Origin: Algoriphagus lacus
GTDB taxonomy: Bacteria > Bacteroidota > Bacteroidia > Cytophagales > Cyclobacteriaceae
NCBI RefSeq assembly: GCF_003583985.1
Contig: NZ_QXML01000001.1
Location: forward strand, 310,001 to 374,000
Length of the DNA stretch: 64,000 nucleotides
Direction of reading: 5' to 3'
Positions 51,609 through 60,702 of this stretch are shown here, piece after piece. The notes under the pieces were generated by a model. The model was given only the letters and a program-made list of their open reading frames with translations. It searched no databases and was not told the origin of the DNA. Every line of letters begins with the position of its first letter. Position 1 is the stretch's first letter. Both the position numbers and the translations under genes were made by a program.

Positions 51609-52211
51609 CTAATCCAATCGTGGCAGACTGAGCTTGTACTTCATTGCAATCAGGCGAATACTGATAATCAAAGACATCGAAATCAATAAATTGTAATTTC
51701 TCTCCAGGCCAAAGTAATTCAAAACCAAATAGACAACTGCCCCAGCCAAGCAGGCAGAGGCATAGATTTCCTTTCTGAATAGAATTGGAATTTCATTAGT
51801 CAAGGTATCTCGAATCACACCGCCCATTACTGCGGAAAACATCCCCATAATTGCGGCAATTTCCGGACGCACACCCAAACTTAGCGCCTTTTCAACCCCC
51901 AAAACTGTAAAGAATCCTATTCCTAAAGTATCAAAGAGGAAGAATGTTTTTCGTAATCGACTGAGAAAATTCGGAAAAATAAAAGCTGCCAATACCCCTG
52001 CTAGAATGGCATAGAGCACTTGTACATTGCCGATCCACACTAAGGGATAACTGTTCAGTAAAATATCCCGAAGTGTACCACCGCCAATAGCAGTAATGAA
52101 GCCCGTAAACCCTGCACCAAACAAATCATGCTCTTTTTCCCGGATGGCCAAAGCTCCTGAGATGGCAAAAACAAATGTTCCGGTGAGTTCCAGTGCGTAT
52201 TGAAGTTCCAT
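51609..52211 (-). CDS. Trimeric intracellular cation (TRIC) channel family protein
   Basis: The 200-residue protein is the bacterial TRIC/YadS (UPF0126) type, with two repeats of three helices plus one helix. The two glycine motifs are GFITAIGGGTLRDILL (about 36-51) and FSAVMGGVIRDTLTNE (about 123-138). Bacterial homologues pass potassium or sodium ions as trimers. It is a single gene, between the yitT unit and the methyltransferase gene. Confidence 0.92.
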   Translation of the reverse strand: MELQYALELTGTFVFAISGALAIREKEHDLFGAGFTGFITAIGGGTLRDILLNSYPLVWIGNVQVLYAILAGVLAAFIFPNFLSRLRKTFFLFDTLGIGFFTVLGVEKALSLGVRPEIAAIMGMFSAVMGGVIRDTLTNEIPILFRKEIYASACLAGAVVYLVLNYFGLERNYNLLISMSLIISIRLIAMKYKLSLPRLD

Positions 52212-52256
52212 GGATTGGCAATTCTGTTTGGAGTTGGTAGCAGGAGGTATCCTGAA

Positions 52257-52289
52257 TAAAGTTAAGGATTACATTTTCACCATGACAAA
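52257..52289 (-). promoter_or_regulatory. Possible promoter of the TRIC gene
   Basis: On the minus strand TTTG (plus 52286-52289) and TAACTTTA (plus 52257-52264) are 21 bases apart and resemble the Bacteroidota consensus. The site overlaps the 3' end of the methyltransferase gene. Confidence 0.3.
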
Positions 52290-52883
52290 AACTCCCATTT
52301 CCCGCTGGTTTAGGACCATGACGGTTTTTGGATGTTCCAAAAAGCGGAATCCCATTTGCTCCAACCTATCCAAGTGTTCCTTAAGGAGCAAAAACCGCTC
52401 TGAACCATCAGGAAGTGCGAATTTGCCAGCTTCAAGAGATTGACTTTGCGTTACAATTCCCCCCAATCCTGTAGTCATCCGAAACCAAAAAACACCTCCT
52501 GGTTTGAGCACTCGATGGATTTCAGCAATCATTTGCCAGAAGTTTTCCTGGCTGGAGGCAAAGTGTAAAACTGCCGAACAGATTACAGCATCAAATGCCC
52601 CTGTATGGAATGGGATTTCCTCCAGCTTTCCAGTCTGAAATCGGAAAGTGTCAAAATCCGGATTGAGACTTTTAGCCAGATATCTGCAGTATTGCACAGC
52701 CACTTCATTGGGATCGATCCCAAAAACCGAATAGCCCTGGTTGATAAAATAAACTGCATTTCTACCTTCCCCGCACCCGGCATCCAGGATTTTCATTTCT
52801 TTGGTGAATCTACCCTTCAGGATCTGGTCCAAGAGGTAGATGTCAACATTTCCCAAGAGCCGGTTCAACTCATTCACTTCCAT
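52269..52883 (-). CDS. Class I SAM-dependent methyltransferase (Tehb/UbiE-like)
   Basis: I chose the ATG at 52883 (MEVNELNRLL). A TTG two codons earlier is possible. The 204-residue protein has SAM motif I LDAGCGEGRNAVYFI, motif II GIDPNEVAVQY and VICSAVLHF with the later IHRVLKPGGVFWF. The acceptor substrate is unknown. The gene begins inside the 3' end of the patatin gene (14-base overlap), so both are likely made from one mRNA. Confidence 0.88.
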   Translation of the reverse strand: MEVNELNRLLGNVDIYLLDQILKGRFTKEMKILDAGCGEGRNAVYFINQGYSVFGIDPNEVAVQYCRYLAKSLNPDFDTFRFQTGKLEEIPFHTGAFDAVICSAVLHFASSQENFWQMIAEIHRVLKPGGVFWFRMTTGLGGIVTQSQSLEAGKFALPDGSERFLLLKEHLDRLEQMGFRFLEHPKTVMVLNQREMGVFVMVKM

Positions 52884-53766
52884 GTTCAAATTGGTCTAAG
52901 GCTTCCTTGGCTTTCAACCGTCCGATTTCCACTAGCTCTCCTGCCCGATGAAATTCCAAGGTTCCAGCCTGCTTTCTGGAGAGTCGAACCCGCACGTCCA
53001 CTGGGTATTTTTCGATTAACAGCTCACAAAACCGATCCTGAAGCAAGTCGAAAGAACGGGTAATCAAATTGAGAGAGGACAGGGATTCCTGTTTTTCTTC
53101 TTTTTCAGGGAAAAACTGAGTCATTTTCTTCCGGTAATCTTCAAGCCAATTGGGCATGGAAATGAAGCTTCTTCCTGAAGAATCTTTTTTGGGCGGATGG
53201 ATAAAAAGTTCTTCAGGTCCGTTCACATCTACGACCACCAACAGATTTTTCTCTGAATTTCGAATAAGAGAAACCGGTACTGGGTTCAGGACTCCTCCAT
53301 CGATGAATTCATGTCGATGGTGCCTAGCCGGCTGAAAAACACTGGGGATGCTTCCGGAAGCACGAATGGCTGCATATAGACTGCCTTCACGAAAAACATA
53401 CTCTTTCCCCGATTTGTAATCCACGGCATTGCAGGCGAAAGGAATCTTTAAATCTTCAATTTGACAATCTTGAACTACTTTTTTCAAGGCATTGTATACC
53501 TTTTCCCCTTTGATAAACCCCCGGCTGGAAAACGTAAAATCCATAAGGGAAAAAACATCCACACGGTCCAGATTGCAAATCCAGTCCTTGAACTCGGGCA
53601 TTTTACCTGCGGCATACATTCCGCCTACCAAAGCACCCGCTGAGCAACCCGCCAATTCAGTGATCTCATATCCACGGTTTTCCAACTCTTCGATCACACC
53701 CACGTGAGCCAATCCTCTGGCTCCTCCACTGCTCAAAACCAATGAAACTGTTTTCTTTTTTGCCAT
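52870..53766 (-). CDS. Patatin-like phospholipase family protein
   Basis: I chose the ATG at 53766 (MAKKKTVSLVLSSGGARG), which places the patatin block at the N-terminus as in the family. The frame has another ATG at 53823 that would add 19 hydrophobic residues. The oxyanion loop is GGARG (14-18), the nucleophile Ser42 is in GCSAGA, and the catalytic Asp is in FIDGGV. The 298-residue chain hydrolyses acyl lipids by a Ser-Asp dyad in other members. It is close to the RssA type of short bacterial patatins. The divergent VOC gene starts 58 bases away. Confidence 0.92.
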   Translation of the reverse strand: MAKKKTVSLVLSSGGARGLAHVGVIEELENRGYEITELAGCSAGALVGGMYAAGKMPEFKDWICNLDRVDVFSLMDFTFSSRGFIKGEKVYNALKKVVQDCQIEDLKIPFACNAVDYKSGKEYVFREGSLYAAIRASGSIPSVFQPARHHRHEFIDGGVLNPVPVSLIRNSEKNLLVVVDVNGPEELFIHPPKKDSSGRSFISMPNWLEDYRKKMTQFFPEKEEKQESLSSLNLITRSFDLLQDRFCELLIEKYPVDVRVRLSRKQAGTLEFHRAGELVEIGRLKAKEALDQFEHGSE

Positions 53767-53824
53767 ATATTTAGGCTTCAAAAGTTGTTGGAAAAATAAA
53801 AAATTACATACGAAGCTAACCATT

Positions 53825-54247
53825 ATGAGCGAATTTAAGCCCTTTCATCTAGCCTTTCCTATTCGGGACATTGAGGAAACCCGTGCTTTTTACGGGGATT
53901 TGTTGGGATGTGACATCGGCCGAAGCACCGAAAGATGGATTGATTTCAACTTTTTCGGTCATCAGCTTTCCGCTCATATAAAGCCGGAGGAATTGGGCTC
54001 AAAAGCACTGACCACGGTGGACAATAAGCAAGTTCCCTTGCGCCACTTTGGAGTGATTTTGGAATGGGATGAGTTTGAAACTCTTGCGGAAAAACTGAAG
54101 ACAAGCGGGATTGAGTTTGTTGTTAAACCGTATGTTCGATTCCAAGGGGAAGTGGGAGAGCAATACACTATGTTCTTTTTTGATCCCTGTGGAAATGCGT
54201 TGGAATTCAAGGCTTTCCGGGATAAGTCACAAATTTTTGCCAAGTAA
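53825..54247 (+). CDS. VOC (glyoxalase/dioxygenase-fold) family protein
   Basis: The 140-residue protein has the paired beta-alpha-beta-beta-beta modules of the vicinal oxygen chelate fold. The N-terminal FHLAFPIRDIEETRAFYGDLLG, the central His in LRHFGVILEW (about 78-87) and the late Glu in GNALEFKAF give the likely metal ligands (His8, His near 80, Glu near 127). Substrate is unknown. The gene lies 8 bases before the BioF-like gene. Confidence 0.87.
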   Translation: MSEFKPFHLAFPIRDIEETRAFYGDLLGCDIGRSTERWIDFNFFGHQLSAHIKPEELGSKALTTVDNKQVPLRHFGVILEWDEFETLAEKLKTSGIEFVVKPYVRFQGEVGEQYTMFFFDPCGNALEFKAFRDKSQIFAK

Positions 54248-54255
54248 ATTCAACA

Positions 54256-55317
54256 TTGAAAGAGCTATACCTCAATCAGCGGATTGGTCGCTTGGTAAAA
54301 AACGGAAATCAGGAGTTCCTGTATTTTAGCGGGACGTCCTACTTGGGAATGGATCAGATTCCTGAATATGAGGAGATCTTGATTCAAAATATCCGAAGGT
54401 ATGGTTTCAATCATGGTTTGAGTCGTGTCAATAATGTCCGGCTTTCTGTTTTTGGGGAGTTTGAGGAACTATTTGCCAAGAACGCTGGCGCTGAATCGGC
54501 TGCAGTAGTGAGTTCGGGCTATCTTGCTGGAATATCAGCTTGGCAGTTTCTTTATCCTAAATCCAATACCTGCTGGATTGCACCTGACACCCATCCTGCA
54601 ATTCTCCCAGCAGATTTAAAACCTGATTTTCAATTGAATTTTATACAATGGAAAAATCAGTGTTTGGAGCTTTCTGAAGGCATTCCTTCTCAGAAAATCC
54701 TTTTACTTGGGAATGCTGTGGATCCACTTCGGGCAGTGATTCATGATTATTCCTGGGTGAGGGATATCGCTAAAAAGCACGAGGTCACACTTTTAATCGA
54801 CGACAGTCATGCCTTTGGAATCTTGGGAAAAAGTGTCTTTGGAACGTATTCTGCGCATCATGACCCCAAAATCAATTTAATTGTTTCCGGTTCTCTCGGG
54901 AAAGGGTTGGCGATGCCGGCGGGGATTATTTTAGGCAGCGAAGAGACTATTTCAGGAATCAAATCCCTCCCCATTTTCACTGGAGCTTCCCCTGGTTCTC
55001 CCGCCAACTTGCAGACTTTTCTCGACACTGGGAAAATTTATCAGACCCAAAACCAAAAGATTAAAGACTTTTCTGGGATTTTTTTCCAGGAAACGCAGGA
55101 CTTATCCACAATTAATGGTTCACCAAAATTCCCTGTATTTGTATATCAAAATCAGGATTGGCCGGAGAAATTGGAGCGAATGGGTTTTATCACCTCTTCT
55201 TTTCCCTATCCCACTGCTGGTAGTCAGCGAATTAATCGAATTGTCATCTCAGGCTTTCATTCTTTGAATGACTTGATGGCCTTGAGTCTTAAACTACACC
55301 AACTTTCACAATCATGA
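54256..55317 (+). CDS. BioF/KBL-like PLP-dependent alpha-oxoamine synthase homologue
   Basis: This 353-residue protein has fold type I PLP features: DDSHAFGILG (about 181-190) and the PLP lysine Lys216 in SGSLGKGLA. FSGTSYLGM at the N-terminus and GFNHGLSRVNN (where KBL/BioF have G-S-x-x-S-R-x-x-x-G) link it to the alpha-oxoamine synthases. These condense an amino acid with an acyl-CoA (biotin, sphingoid base, CAI-1 signals). It is some 30-40 residues shorter than usual, and no ATG is near, so translation probably starts at the TTG at 54256. It overlaps the next gene by 4 bases (ATGA). Confidence 0.82.
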   Translation: MKELYLNQRIGRLVKNGNQEFLYFSGTSYLGMDQIPEYEEILIQNIRRYGFNHGLSRVNNVRLSVFGEFEELFAKNAGAESAAVVSSGYLAGISAWQFLYPKSNTCWIAPDTHPAILPADLKPDFQLNFIQWKNQCLELSEGIPSQKILLLGNAVDPLRAVIHDYSWVRDIAKKHEVTLLIDDSHAFGILGKSVFGTYSAHHDPKINLIVSGSLGKGLAMPAGIILGSEETISGIKSLPIFTGASPGSPANLQTFLDTGKIYQTQNQKIKDFSGIFFQETQDLSTINGSPKFPVFVYQNQDWPEKLERMGFITSSFPYPTAGSQRINRIVISGFHSLNDLMALSLKLHQLSQS

Positions 55318-56549
55318 TCAAAAATCTGAGCTTTTTTGCCTTATCTATCTTGTGGATAAGTGCCTGTCAAACCAATGATCCTGTTCCATTTCAGGATGGC
55401 TTGGAGAAGTATCCCACTTTGCAAAAAGTGCTTGCAGATACAGCGAAATACCAGGTTCAGATACTCTATACTCAAATTGACCGGAACGAGCACGGCAATC
55501 CGCTTTTTAAGGAATACCCCTTCAACTTAAATGATGACCATTATTTTTATCCCGCCTCAACAGTAAAGCTTCCGATTGCTTTGCTGGCTTTGGAATGGCT
55601 GGAAGAACAAAAAATTGAAAGCCTCACTTTGGAAACGACCATGCTGACGGATTCAGTCCGTCCTTCTCAATTACCCGCAATAACAGATTCAACTTCCCAA
55701 AATGGCCTTCCTAGTATCGGTCATTACATCAAGAAGATTTTACTTGTTTCTGATAATGACGCCTCCAATCGACTCTATGAGTTGATGGGAATGGATTACA
55801 TCAATCAAAAGCTTAAGGAAAAAGGCTTGAATCACACGGTTATCACTCAGCGCTTGAGTTTTCCGATTTCTCCGGAAGAGAATCGACATTTTAATCCGGT
55901 TCGGTTTGTGGATAACTCAGGAAAAACCATTTTTGAGCTTTCTGCTAGGCAGTCAGACAGTGCCTATGTAGTTCCCGGAAATCCTAAAATCGGAAAGGCG
56001 TATTATCGAAATGATTCTCTGGTTCAGGGAGGAATGGATTTTTCCTATAAGAATAAGTTTTCTCTATCTGACTTTGACGGAGTGGTAAAGAGGATCATTT
56101 TTCCTGAGGCTTTTCTAGGCATTGAGCGATTTAACCTAAACGAGGAGCATCGAAATTTTGTGTTGAAGTACATGAGCATGCTTCCTCGGGAAAGTACCTA
56201 TCCCAAGTATGATACCGTGGAATACTACGATAGTTTTTCGAAGTTTTTCAAGTTTGGGACCGACAAAAAACCGATTCCATCCAGATTTCGGATTTTCAAT
56301 AAGACGGGCTGGTCCTATGGTTACCTTATTGATGGATCCTATTTTGTGGATTTTGATAGTGGCGTTGAGTTTTTTGTCTCTGCCGTCGTTTATGTCAATG
56401 AAGACCAGATCCTCAACGACGACAAATACGAAACCGAGGAAATTGGGCTACCCTTTTTCGCAGAACTTGGAGAGTATTTATATCAATTGGAAGTGAAGCG
56501 AAAAAAAGCGATCCCTTCGGATTTGAGTAAGCTTAGATTTGACTATTAG
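55314..56549 (+). CDS. Class A beta-lactamase-like serine hydrolase lipoprotein
   Basis: The 411-residue protein has a lipoprotein signal (lipobox ISAC, Cys19) and a penicillin-binding-like domain. Motifs are Ser82-T-V-Lys85 (PASTVKLPI), Ser146-Asp-Asn148 (VSDNDAS) and Lys330-Thr-Gly332 (NKTGWS), the order of class A beta-lactamases. It is longer than a beta-lactamase (about 290) and has an inserted region between SDN and KTG (about 175-320). It may hydrolyse beta-lactams or other amides/esters in the periplasm. It is coupled to the BioF-like gene by a 4-base overlap. Confidence 0.85.
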   Translation: MIKNLSFFALSILWISACQTNDPVPFQDGLEKYPTLQKVLADTAKYQVQILYTQIDRNEHGNPLFKEYPFNLNDDHYFYPASTVKLPIALLALEWLEEQKIESLTLETTMLTDSVRPSQLPAITDSTSQNGLPSIGHYIKKILLVSDNDASNRLYELMGMDYINQKLKEKGLNHTVITQRLSFPISPEENRHFNPVRFVDNSGKTIFELSARQSDSAYVVPGNPKIGKAYYRNDSLVQGGMDFSYKNKFSLSDFDGVVKRIIFPEAFLGIERFNLNEEHRNFVLKYMSMLPRESTYPKYDTVEYYDSFSKFFKFGTDKKPIPSRFRIFNKTGWSYGYLIDGSYFVDFDSGVEFFVSAVVYVNEDQILNDDKYETEEIGLPFFAELGEYLYQLEVKRKKAIPSDLSKLRFDY

Positions 56550-56603
56550 GCGTTAACTGAAGCTTTCAAAATTCTTTCCTGCTTACAAACGAATAAGCCC
56601 CAG

Positions 56604-56622
56604 CATCCTATGGTTTAGGATG
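56604..56622. terminator. Possible hairpin between convergent genes
   Basis: CATCCTA (56604-56610) pairs with TAGGATG (56616-56622) around TGGTT, between the lipoprotein gene and the convergent photolyase gene. A clear T-run is missing, so this is weak. Confidence 0.3.
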
Positions 56623-56634
56623 TAATTTGGATTT

Positions 56635-58077
56635 TCAATAGGCCTTTTCCAGAGACGGTATTTTTACCATAGGCTGTGGATAAGTATGGCCTAACTGGAT
56701 TTTCAAGGCTCTTAGCTGGACTGTGGATAACTCCCAAGGTTGATGGATATCAAACCCTTTAATTGGCTTTAATTCAGGAAGCCAAAGCCTTATATAATCT
56801 CCGTTTCGGTCGTAATTTTTTGCTTGACGAAGGATGTTGAAATACCTGTTTTCTCTCGGGTCATTGCCTACACCTCCGACATACATCCAGTTGCCCCAGT
56901 TGGAGCAGACATCGTAGTCGATCAACTGGCTTTCGAAATAGGCTGCCCCCCATGTCCAGTCAATGCCAAGGTCATTGACCAGGAAGCTTGCCACGTTTTG
57001 ACGGCCTCTGTTGGACATAAATCCAGTTGCCTTAAGTTCACGCATGTTTGCATCTACAAAAGGGACTCCTGTCAACCCCTCTACCCAGCGCTGGAATTGC
57101 GCCTTATCCCTTCGCCAGGAGTCCTCTTGATTTCTGATGCCATTAATGTGAAAGATTTTATCACCATGTTTTTTGGCGATAAACCTAAAATAATCCCTCC
57201 AAATTAGTTCGAAAATGAGCCAATACGTACTGTCATTCTTCTTCCGCTCCTGTTCGTATCGTTTGACTTCCTCATAAACAGTCCGTGGTGAAATACAGCC
57301 CAAAGCTAGCCAAGGAGAAAACTTGGAACTGTAATCCATTCCGATTAGACCGTTTCGGGTTTCTTTATAAACTTTCAGCAAATCCTTTTCCCAGAAATAG
57401 GACTGGAGTCGCCCTAGCGCGGATACCTCTCCACCTTTTATCTCCAACCACGATTTGGCATCCTGCTTGGGTTTCTCCAGTCCATATGTTTGTAGGTTTG
57501 GCAGTTCCCCCGGATTTGGAATCACTGCTTCACCTGAGTAATTGATCTTTTTTGGTGCAGGGAAAGTTGACCTGATCTTACATTGTTTTTCTACTTCTTT
57601 TCTGAATTGAGTAAATACTTCCGGAGTCTGTTTTATTGGAAAAGGCAAGTCATCAATATGATATAGCGTACTTTGCCAAAAACTTTCACAGGCAATTCCT
57701 TTGGTAAAAGCGGCCTTTTCCAAGGACTTATCCACTGTCAACTCTTCTGAAGTCGCTTCTTTTGAATAGAAAATAGCTTTGCATCCAATTTCCTCCGCCA
57801 ACTCCAGAACTTTTTCTTCCGGTTTGCCTTTAAGAATCACCAAGTCTGCGCCCAACTTTTGTAATGATTCTCTCAGGGATTTGACAGATTCCAGCAGAAA
57901 ATCCATTCGATGAATTCCCGTTTTTGGGAAACCCAATTCTGTTTTCTCAAACATCCGAGGGTCGAAACAATACACTGGAACCACTTCCTGGCTTTGTTGA
58001 ATAGCCTTGTATAGAGTCTCTTGATCCAAAACCCGGAGATCATTTCGAAACCAAACTATTACTCTGCTATACTTCAT
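56635..58077 (-). CDS. Cryptochrome/photolyase family protein, CRY-DASH type
   Basis: The 480-residue protein has an N-terminal photolyase alpha/beta domain (VIVWFRNDLRVLDQETL, 5-21) and a C-terminal FAD-binding helical domain (SSKFSPWLALGCISPRTVY at about 252-270, LIFELIWRDYFRFI at about 290-303, SNRGRQNVASFL near 356-367). FDPRMFEKTELGFPKTG and WQSTLYHIDDLPF are typical of CRY-DASH rather than CPD photolyase. CRY-DASH repairs cyclobutane dimers in single-stranded DNA. It diverges from the glycosidase gene by 176 bases, which hold no other feature I can support. Confidence 0.92.
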   Translation of the reverse strand: MKYSRVIVWFRNDLRVLDQETLYKAIQQSQEVVPVYCFDPRMFEKTELGFPKTGIHRMDFLLESVKSLRESLQKLGADLVILKGKPEEKVLELAEEIGCKAIFYSKEATSEELTVDKSLEKAAFTKGIACESFWQSTLYHIDDLPFPIKQTPEVFTQFRKEVEKQCKIRSTFPAPKKINYSGEAVIPNPGELPNLQTYGLEKPKQDAKSWLEIKGGEVSALGRLQSYFWEKDLLKVYKETRNGLIGMDYSSKFSPWLALGCISPRTVYEEVKRYEQERKKNDSTYWLIFELIWRDYFRFIAKKHGDKIFHINGIRNQEDSWRRDKAQFQRWVEGLTGVPFVDANMRELKATGFMSNRGRQNVASFLVNDLGIDWTWGAAYFESQLIDYDVCSNWGNWMYVGGVGNDPRENRYFNILRQAKNYDRNGDYIRLWLPELKPIKGFDIHQPWELSTVQLRALKIQLGHTYPQPMVKIPSLEKAY

Positions 58078-58253
58078 ATTTTTTGAACAGGCTGTTTAAG
58101 AAAAGTGTTTGAATGGTTCCACAAAAAATCTTTTTGCCCCAGTGGTACTGGATCCTTTTTAAACTTTGAGTTCGGGCTTTTTCTTCGGAAAATGCCCTTT
58201 CTTTCCAGTTTTCGATCGATTTGGTTTATCTTTTGGCTTAAATCCTACTTTCT

Positions 58254-60659
58254 ATGGTTGCCAAATTTTTGACTTCCGGCCTTTTGATTTTGTTGTTTTC
58301 CTGCCAGGGATCACTCACTCCCGAACAAAGTGTTTTTGAGGATTTGTCTTCTCAGGAAGGCTTGGTCGGGAAATCGGAATACTTCTCTTCGCCTTTTGTT
58401 TCAGCCGGAGATCGGGTGTACTTGATTGGCCACCAAAATGGAACTTTCCCCGATTTAGGCTGGCATGTGGAGGGAGAAATGGGTGGAATTTGGCTGCATC
58501 CGATCAAGCTTATGGATGGATTTACGGCTTCTTTGTCTATGGGAGAAGATACCTATTGCCTGGATCAAGCGGAGACTTTTACCAATTATCCGTTTTCCAA
58601 TGTTTTGAAATTTAAATTCCCAGAAGCTGGAATAGAGGTTGAGCGCATTCAGTTTGTAGCAGATGGTAAGGAAGGAATAACGGTATTGTTTCGCCTGCAA
58701 AATGTGGATAAGTCAGCGAAAAACATTCGATTTCAGTTCAACGCTTTTGTGGATTTGATGCCGGTTTGGTTGGGTGAGCGCACTGGAATGGTCGATCAGC
58801 CAGATGTGATTTCATTTGATGAGCTGACCAATACCTTCACTGCGAAAGATGAGGGGAATCCTTGGTTTGCTGTTTGGGGAACCGATGAGAATATTCCACT
58901 TTCTTTACAAAAAGACCTGACTTGCTCGTATTCTCCAAAAGGACAGGGTTCGGCCTCCGGTTTTTCTTTGGAGGTAACTGTACCTGCTGAATCCGAACAA
59001 ATCATTCCAATCTACATCGCAGGTTCGACAGAAAATGAGCTGAAAGCCATGGAGACATTGGTCGATTTGCGGCAAAACCTTTCTGCTGATTGGTTTGCCA
59101 AAAAGAAGCGTTATGAATCTCTGGCCCAACAATCGCAGATTCAAGTACCCGATCCCGAACTCCAAAAAGCCTTTGAATGGATTAAGTACAACACCGATTG
59201 GCTGGTGCGGGATGTGCCTGGAATCGGTCGCGGATTTGGTGCTGGACTGCAGGATTATCCTTGGTGGTTTGGGGTGGACAGTGAATATACCATCCAAGGT
59301 TTGATTGCTACTGGGAGGAAAGACTTGGTTTATTCCACCTTGGAACTTATCCACAGTCTTTCTGAAAAGGAGAACGGAAACGGCCGAATCGTACATGAGG
59401 TCAGCACCAATGGAGCAGTCTTCAATCCCGGAAATATCAATGAAACGCCACAATGGGCTTCGACGATTTGGGAAGTGTATCGCTGGACAGGAGACCGTGA
59501 ATTGCTGGAAAAGTATTTTCCTACCATCGAAAAAGGTCTGAAATGGCTCCTGACTGAAAATGACAAGGACGGAAACCTTCTCCCCGATGGCTATGGAATG
59601 ATGGAGATTCACGGATTGAAATCCGAGATGATTGATGTGGCAGTTTACAGTCAGAAGGCCTTTGCTGATGCATCAAAAATGGCCGAAATTCTGGGAAAAA
59701 CAGAGCTTTCCAAAAGTTATCAACAGAAGGCTGATTCACTGGCCTTCAAAATTAACTCGGATTTCTGGGTGGACGAATTCGGAAGCTATGCTGATTTTAT
59801 CGGTACCGCTCAGGAGGCGATTCACTTGATCGATGGGGCAATAATCCGGGCAGATACGCTGAAAAAACCTTGGGCAGTCGCAGAATTGCAGGCGACAAAA
59901 GCAAAGTTATCCACATTGCCAAAAAATCAAAAGCAGGGCTTTGTCCTTTACCATAACTGGGTGGTCAACACCCCAATGGAAACCGGAATAGCAGATTCGG
60001 AAAAAGCGAAAATTGCTTTGGCTACCGCAAAAAAGTACACCAATCCATTTGGAACCTTTGTGACCGGTATCGATAGGGATGAAAGTGCAGAGAATGAAGA
60101 CGGTTCTTTTTCGGGAAGCAAAAGCTTTTCTTATACCGGTGCCGTGATGACTTTGCCCACAGGAGTCTCTGCAATCGGCGAGAACCGATACGGCAATCCT
60201 AATGGAGCTTTGGATTACCTCAAGCGAATGACTCGAAGTTTTGGATTTGCTCTTCCCGGTTCAATCTATGAGGTTTCGCCTGATTACGGAATGTTTACTC
60301 AGGCTTGGAACATGTATAGTTTTGCCGTTCCGATCGTCATGCAGTTTTTTGGGATTCAGCCCGACGCAGGAAACAAGGTAATCCATATCCGTCCTCAAAT
60401 GCCAACTTCCTGGGAAGAAGCCTCCATTCAAAAGGTACTAATTGGAGACAATGAAATCCGTGTTACCTATGTGGATAAGTCGGGAGTTCGTGCGATAGAG
60501 GTGGAGCAGACCCAGTCCAAATGGGGGATTTCGATTGAGCTCCCAGAGGAATTTTCCAAGGTGAAAGTGTTGGGTAAGGAAGTCAGCTCGGATACACAGG
60601 GCGGTTTTCGGAGAATTCTTATGTCAGGTAAAAAAGTACGTGTGGAGGCGAGTAGATGA
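58254..60659 (+). CDS. Lipoprotein six-hairpin glycosidase (glycogen debranching-like)
   Basis: The 801-residue protein has a lipoprotein signal (lipobox LFSC, Cys17), an N-terminal beta-sandwich (about 30-275) and an (alpha/alpha)6 barrel (about 285-700). Barrel blocks include DYPWWFGVDSEYTIQGL (about 343-359), NETPQWASTIWEVYRWTGD, and LLPDGYGMMEIHGL. It resembles the family annotated as glycogen debranching enzyme alpha-1,6-glucosidase (GH63/GH15-like six-hairpin clan). Acidic catalytic residues cannot be assigned by eye. Being a lipoprotein, it likely works on imported or surface glycans, not on cytoplasmic glycogen. No SusCD pair is nearby. Confidence 0.82.
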   Translation: MVAKFLTSGLLILLFSCQGSLTPEQSVFEDLSSQEGLVGKSEYFSSPFVSAGDRVYLIGHQNGTFPDLGWHVEGEMGGIWLHPIKLMDGFTASLSMGEDTYCLDQAETFTNYPFSNVLKFKFPEAGIEVERIQFVADGKEGITVLFRLQNVDKSAKNIRFQFNAFVDLMPVWLGERTGMVDQPDVISFDELTNTFTAKDEGNPWFAVWGTDENIPLSLQKDLTCSYSPKGQGSASGFSLEVTVPAESEQIIPIYIAGSTENELKAMETLVDLRQNLSADWFAKKKRYESLAQQSQIQVPDPELQKAFEWIKYNTDWLVRDVPGIGRGFGAGLQDYPWWFGVDSEYTIQGLIATGRKDLVYSTLELIHSLSEKENGNGRIVHEVSTNGAVFNPGNINETPQWASTIWEVYRWTGDRELLEKYFPTIEKGLKWLLTENDKDGNLLPDGYGMMEIHGLKSEMIDVAVYSQKAFADASKMAEILGKTELSKSYQQKADSLAFKINSDFWVDEFGSYADFIGTAQEAIHLIDGAIIRADTLKKPWAVAELQATKAKLSTLPKNQKQGFVLYHNWVVNTPMETGIADSEKAKIALATAKKYTNPFGTFVTGIDRDESAENEDGSFSGSKSFSYTGAVMTLPTGVSAIGENRYGNPNGALDYLKRMTRSFGFALPGSIYEVSPDYGMFTQAWNMYSFAVPIVMQFFGIQPDAGNKVIHIRPQMPTSWEEASIQKVLIGDNEIRVTYVDKSGVRAIEVEQTQSKWGISIELPEEFSKVKVLGKEVSSDTQGGFRRILMSGKKVRVEASR

Positions 60660-60702
60660 TTTTTGGACCTTGAGGATTTTCGAAAACCTGAAAGGTATTT
60701 TA

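Noticed and set aside
58905..59612. Open frame of 235 codons on the minus strand
   Set aside because: Antisense to the glycosidase barrel; no start context or family signs.
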